Below, in pieces: positions 62,395-64,000 of a stretch of 64,000 nt of DNA. A program made the translations under genes and the position numbers. Each line of letters opens with the position of its first letter. The stretch's first letter is position 1. The notes beneath the pieces were generated by a model. That model had not been told where the DNA came from. It ran no database searches and saw nothing but the letters and a program-made list of their open reading frames with translations. The DNA comes from Cercospora beticola (Eukaryota; Ascomycota; Dothideomycetes; Mycosphaerellales; Mycosphaerellaceae), in contig NC_088943.1 of assembly GCF_033473495.1 (NCBI RefSeq), forward strand, positions 434,001-498,000, written 5' to 3'.

Positions 62395-63420
62395 TACCAG
62401 ATGGCGGGAGGTGGAAGTCGATGACGCCGGAGCTCAGGTCGGTCCTCATGTTGTCGAACATGGCCGACCTCGCGATGAGTTGGAAGGCCTCCATAATTTC
62501 GGGGTGGGCCGAAACCTTCTGTTGTCGATTGTCGACTTTGAGGCGATTCGTACCGGAGGCAGAAAGGTGACGATGTTTGGGATAGCCTCGGTTCCCGGAG
62601 GGCGAGTCCTAAGCAGGGACCCCTTGGGAGGACTACTCGAATCAATATGCATCAAATGCTGAATCAAATCTTGAAATCTCATTTCGTCATCTCCCTCAGT
62701 TGCGTGGTACTCGGAGTTTTCGCCGAGGCCGCCGGCGCCGCTATAAGGGCTGAGGCCTGAGGCATCGAGCAATGAGCGAGAGACGGAATTCACCAAGCGG
62801 TCGTGAAACTTGACACTTCACATTTGGCCATCTGCCCAGCTGCCAGAGAGCTCTACCCACCAGCTGCAGCTCTAGCTCGAGCTCGAGCTCGAACATTGCT
62901 TGATTTGCGTGCGAGCCTCGAGACCTGATCACATGGCCAACATGCCGCCTTGTCGCTCCTCGGCCAAGGCAAACACACCAGTCGCACAAGATCCTGCCAA
63001 ACGACACACCGCACACTTGCGTCGACGAAGGATGCCATCTTGAAACTCAAAGCCACCGGTCAACCGCATGCCATCTCCTTTGGGTCTGCGACAGGCAGCC
63101 ACAGCCAATCGACATGCGCCCAGTCTCAGGCTAAGCCACACGAGTATTCTACCTTTGGTTCGCGCTACACCTTCTTCGCGTTGCACGATGTCATTTCTAC
63201 TTTTTTCCCGCTGCGCTGTGCCGCTGGTGGATGCGCCTGTCGCGCGATGGCAGGTAGGATCGTAGGTGGCACGAGGCAGGTACAAGAGGGAAGCCGTTCT
63301 GCATTCCTTACTTGACAATCCCTTTCTTGTTCGATTCTGCAATTTCCAGCATTCTCACGCAGTTCTGAGCTCTAACACATCACTATCGCTGGGATCGCAT
63401 AGAACAGGAACGCCGAAACC
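62395..63420. other. Divergent intergenic region with short repeat
   Basis: Promoter region between the regulator and the MARVEL gene. It contains three copies of GCTCGA (62875-62892) and no recognisable gene. Confidence 0.45.
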
Positions 63421-63985
63421 ATGCAGAAGAGCACTCTCGGCCTTCTCGCAGCGCGAGCTTTCCAGGTACGTTGTCCGGGCCCGCACTCGCGTCACAAATT
63501 ACTGACAAACACTCGAATAGCTCCTCTTCGCCGTCGTCCTCCTCGGCGTGGGCGTCAGCTTCGTGCGAGACATCAATTACGCCCGCCGAGTATGCGACTT
63601 CAACGACATCAACTGCCAATTCGGTCGCCTGCCCTCCTCGTCCTATTTCGCCGCATTTACTGGTGCCTGGGGACTTCTAGATGGACTCGTTGGACTCGTG
63701 GGAGCCTTTGTCTCTGCTCTGCCATGGATTGTCGTGATCGTCTTTGATGCTTTGGCTGCGATCTTCTACATTGCTGCGGGAATTGTGAGTTTTGCCCGCG
63801 ACAGGGAGGATGAGATGCATGTACTGATGTGTTTTCATTAGAACCTCGCCGTCCTGCGATCGAACTTTGGCACCTGCGGAGATCTCTGTACCAAGTGGAC
63901 CACCACGATCGCCTTCAGCTTCCTGGGACTCATCATCACTGTCGTCATCATTCCGCTAGTCTTCTTTGCCCGAAGGCGTGCTTGA
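63421..63985 (+). CDS. MARVEL-domain four-span membrane protein
   Basis: Three exons, 63421-63465, 63521-63784 and 63842-63985, join in phase (GTACGT and GTGAGT donors) to 150 aa. Four hydrophobic spans form a MARVEL-type fold: LLFAVVLLGVGVSFV, a WGLLDGLVGLVGAF span, ALPWIVVIVFDALAAIFYIA and FLGLIITVVIIPLVFF. A short basic C-terminal tail (ARRRA) follows. Fungal relatives such as Nce102 organise plasma-membrane domains and eisosomes or aid non-classical export. The exact role here is unknown. The family call rests on topology and short spacing rather than strong motifs. Confidence 0.85.
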
Positions 63986-64000
63986 GGCAGCACATCATCC

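Overview
The window is nuclear DNA of a filamentous ascomycete. Genes are split by short introns (43-137 bp) with fungal donor, branch-site (CTAAC/CTGAC) and acceptor signals. Zn(II)2Cys6 regulators, GT90 and GT15 glycosyltransferases, MFS carriers and a large NRPS are all typical of this group. The mix would suit a Dothideomycete (Capnodiales/Mycosphaerellales-like), but that placement is an inference. Intron positions below were read by hand from splice signals and reading frame. No search was run.

Layout. 0.3-7.9 kb: two diverging cysteine-rich secreted proteins, a head-to-head pair of Golgi-type glycosyltransferases (GT90 and GT15), and a small secreted protein. 9.4-13.5 kb: a CrpA-type copper-exporting P-type ATPase with about 50 cysteines in its N-terminal tail. 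13.9-26.4 kb: the most interesting stretch. It holds several proteins with paired HxxHC motifs (UstYa/DUF3328-like, some decayed), a truncated GT90, a secreted precursor with two tyrosine-rich repeats each ended by a Kex2 KR site, an FAD-dependent GMC oxidoreductase and a prolyl-4-hydroxylase-like 2OG-Fe(II) dioxygenase. A fold-back transposable element lies between the last two. I read this as an undescribed dikaritin-type (ustiloxin/asperipin-like) RiPP cluster, possibly partly degenerate.

27.1-33.7 kb: an allantoate-permease-type MFS carrier and the catalase-peroxidase KatG. 35.3-42 kb: gene-poor, with two newly assembled three-exon small secreted proteins, a 5'-truncated LINE with a perfect 14-bp target-site duplication, and a small hypothetical gene. 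42.8-50.3 kb: two paralogous Zn2Cys6 regulators and a Liz1/Seo1-type MFS carrier, all on the minus strand. 51.4-62.4 kb: a two-module NRPS (A-T-C-A-T-E-C) followed upstream by a Zn2Cys6 regulator, a compact second biosynthetic locus. The window ends with a MARVEL-domain membrane protein.

Proposed working of the RiPP locus (inference): the precursor enters the secretory pathway and Kex2 cuts after each SKR/AKR. The tyrosine- and proline-rich cores are then oxidatively cross-linked by UstYa-like membrane proteins, and may be further modified by the GMC enzyme and the dioxygenase.
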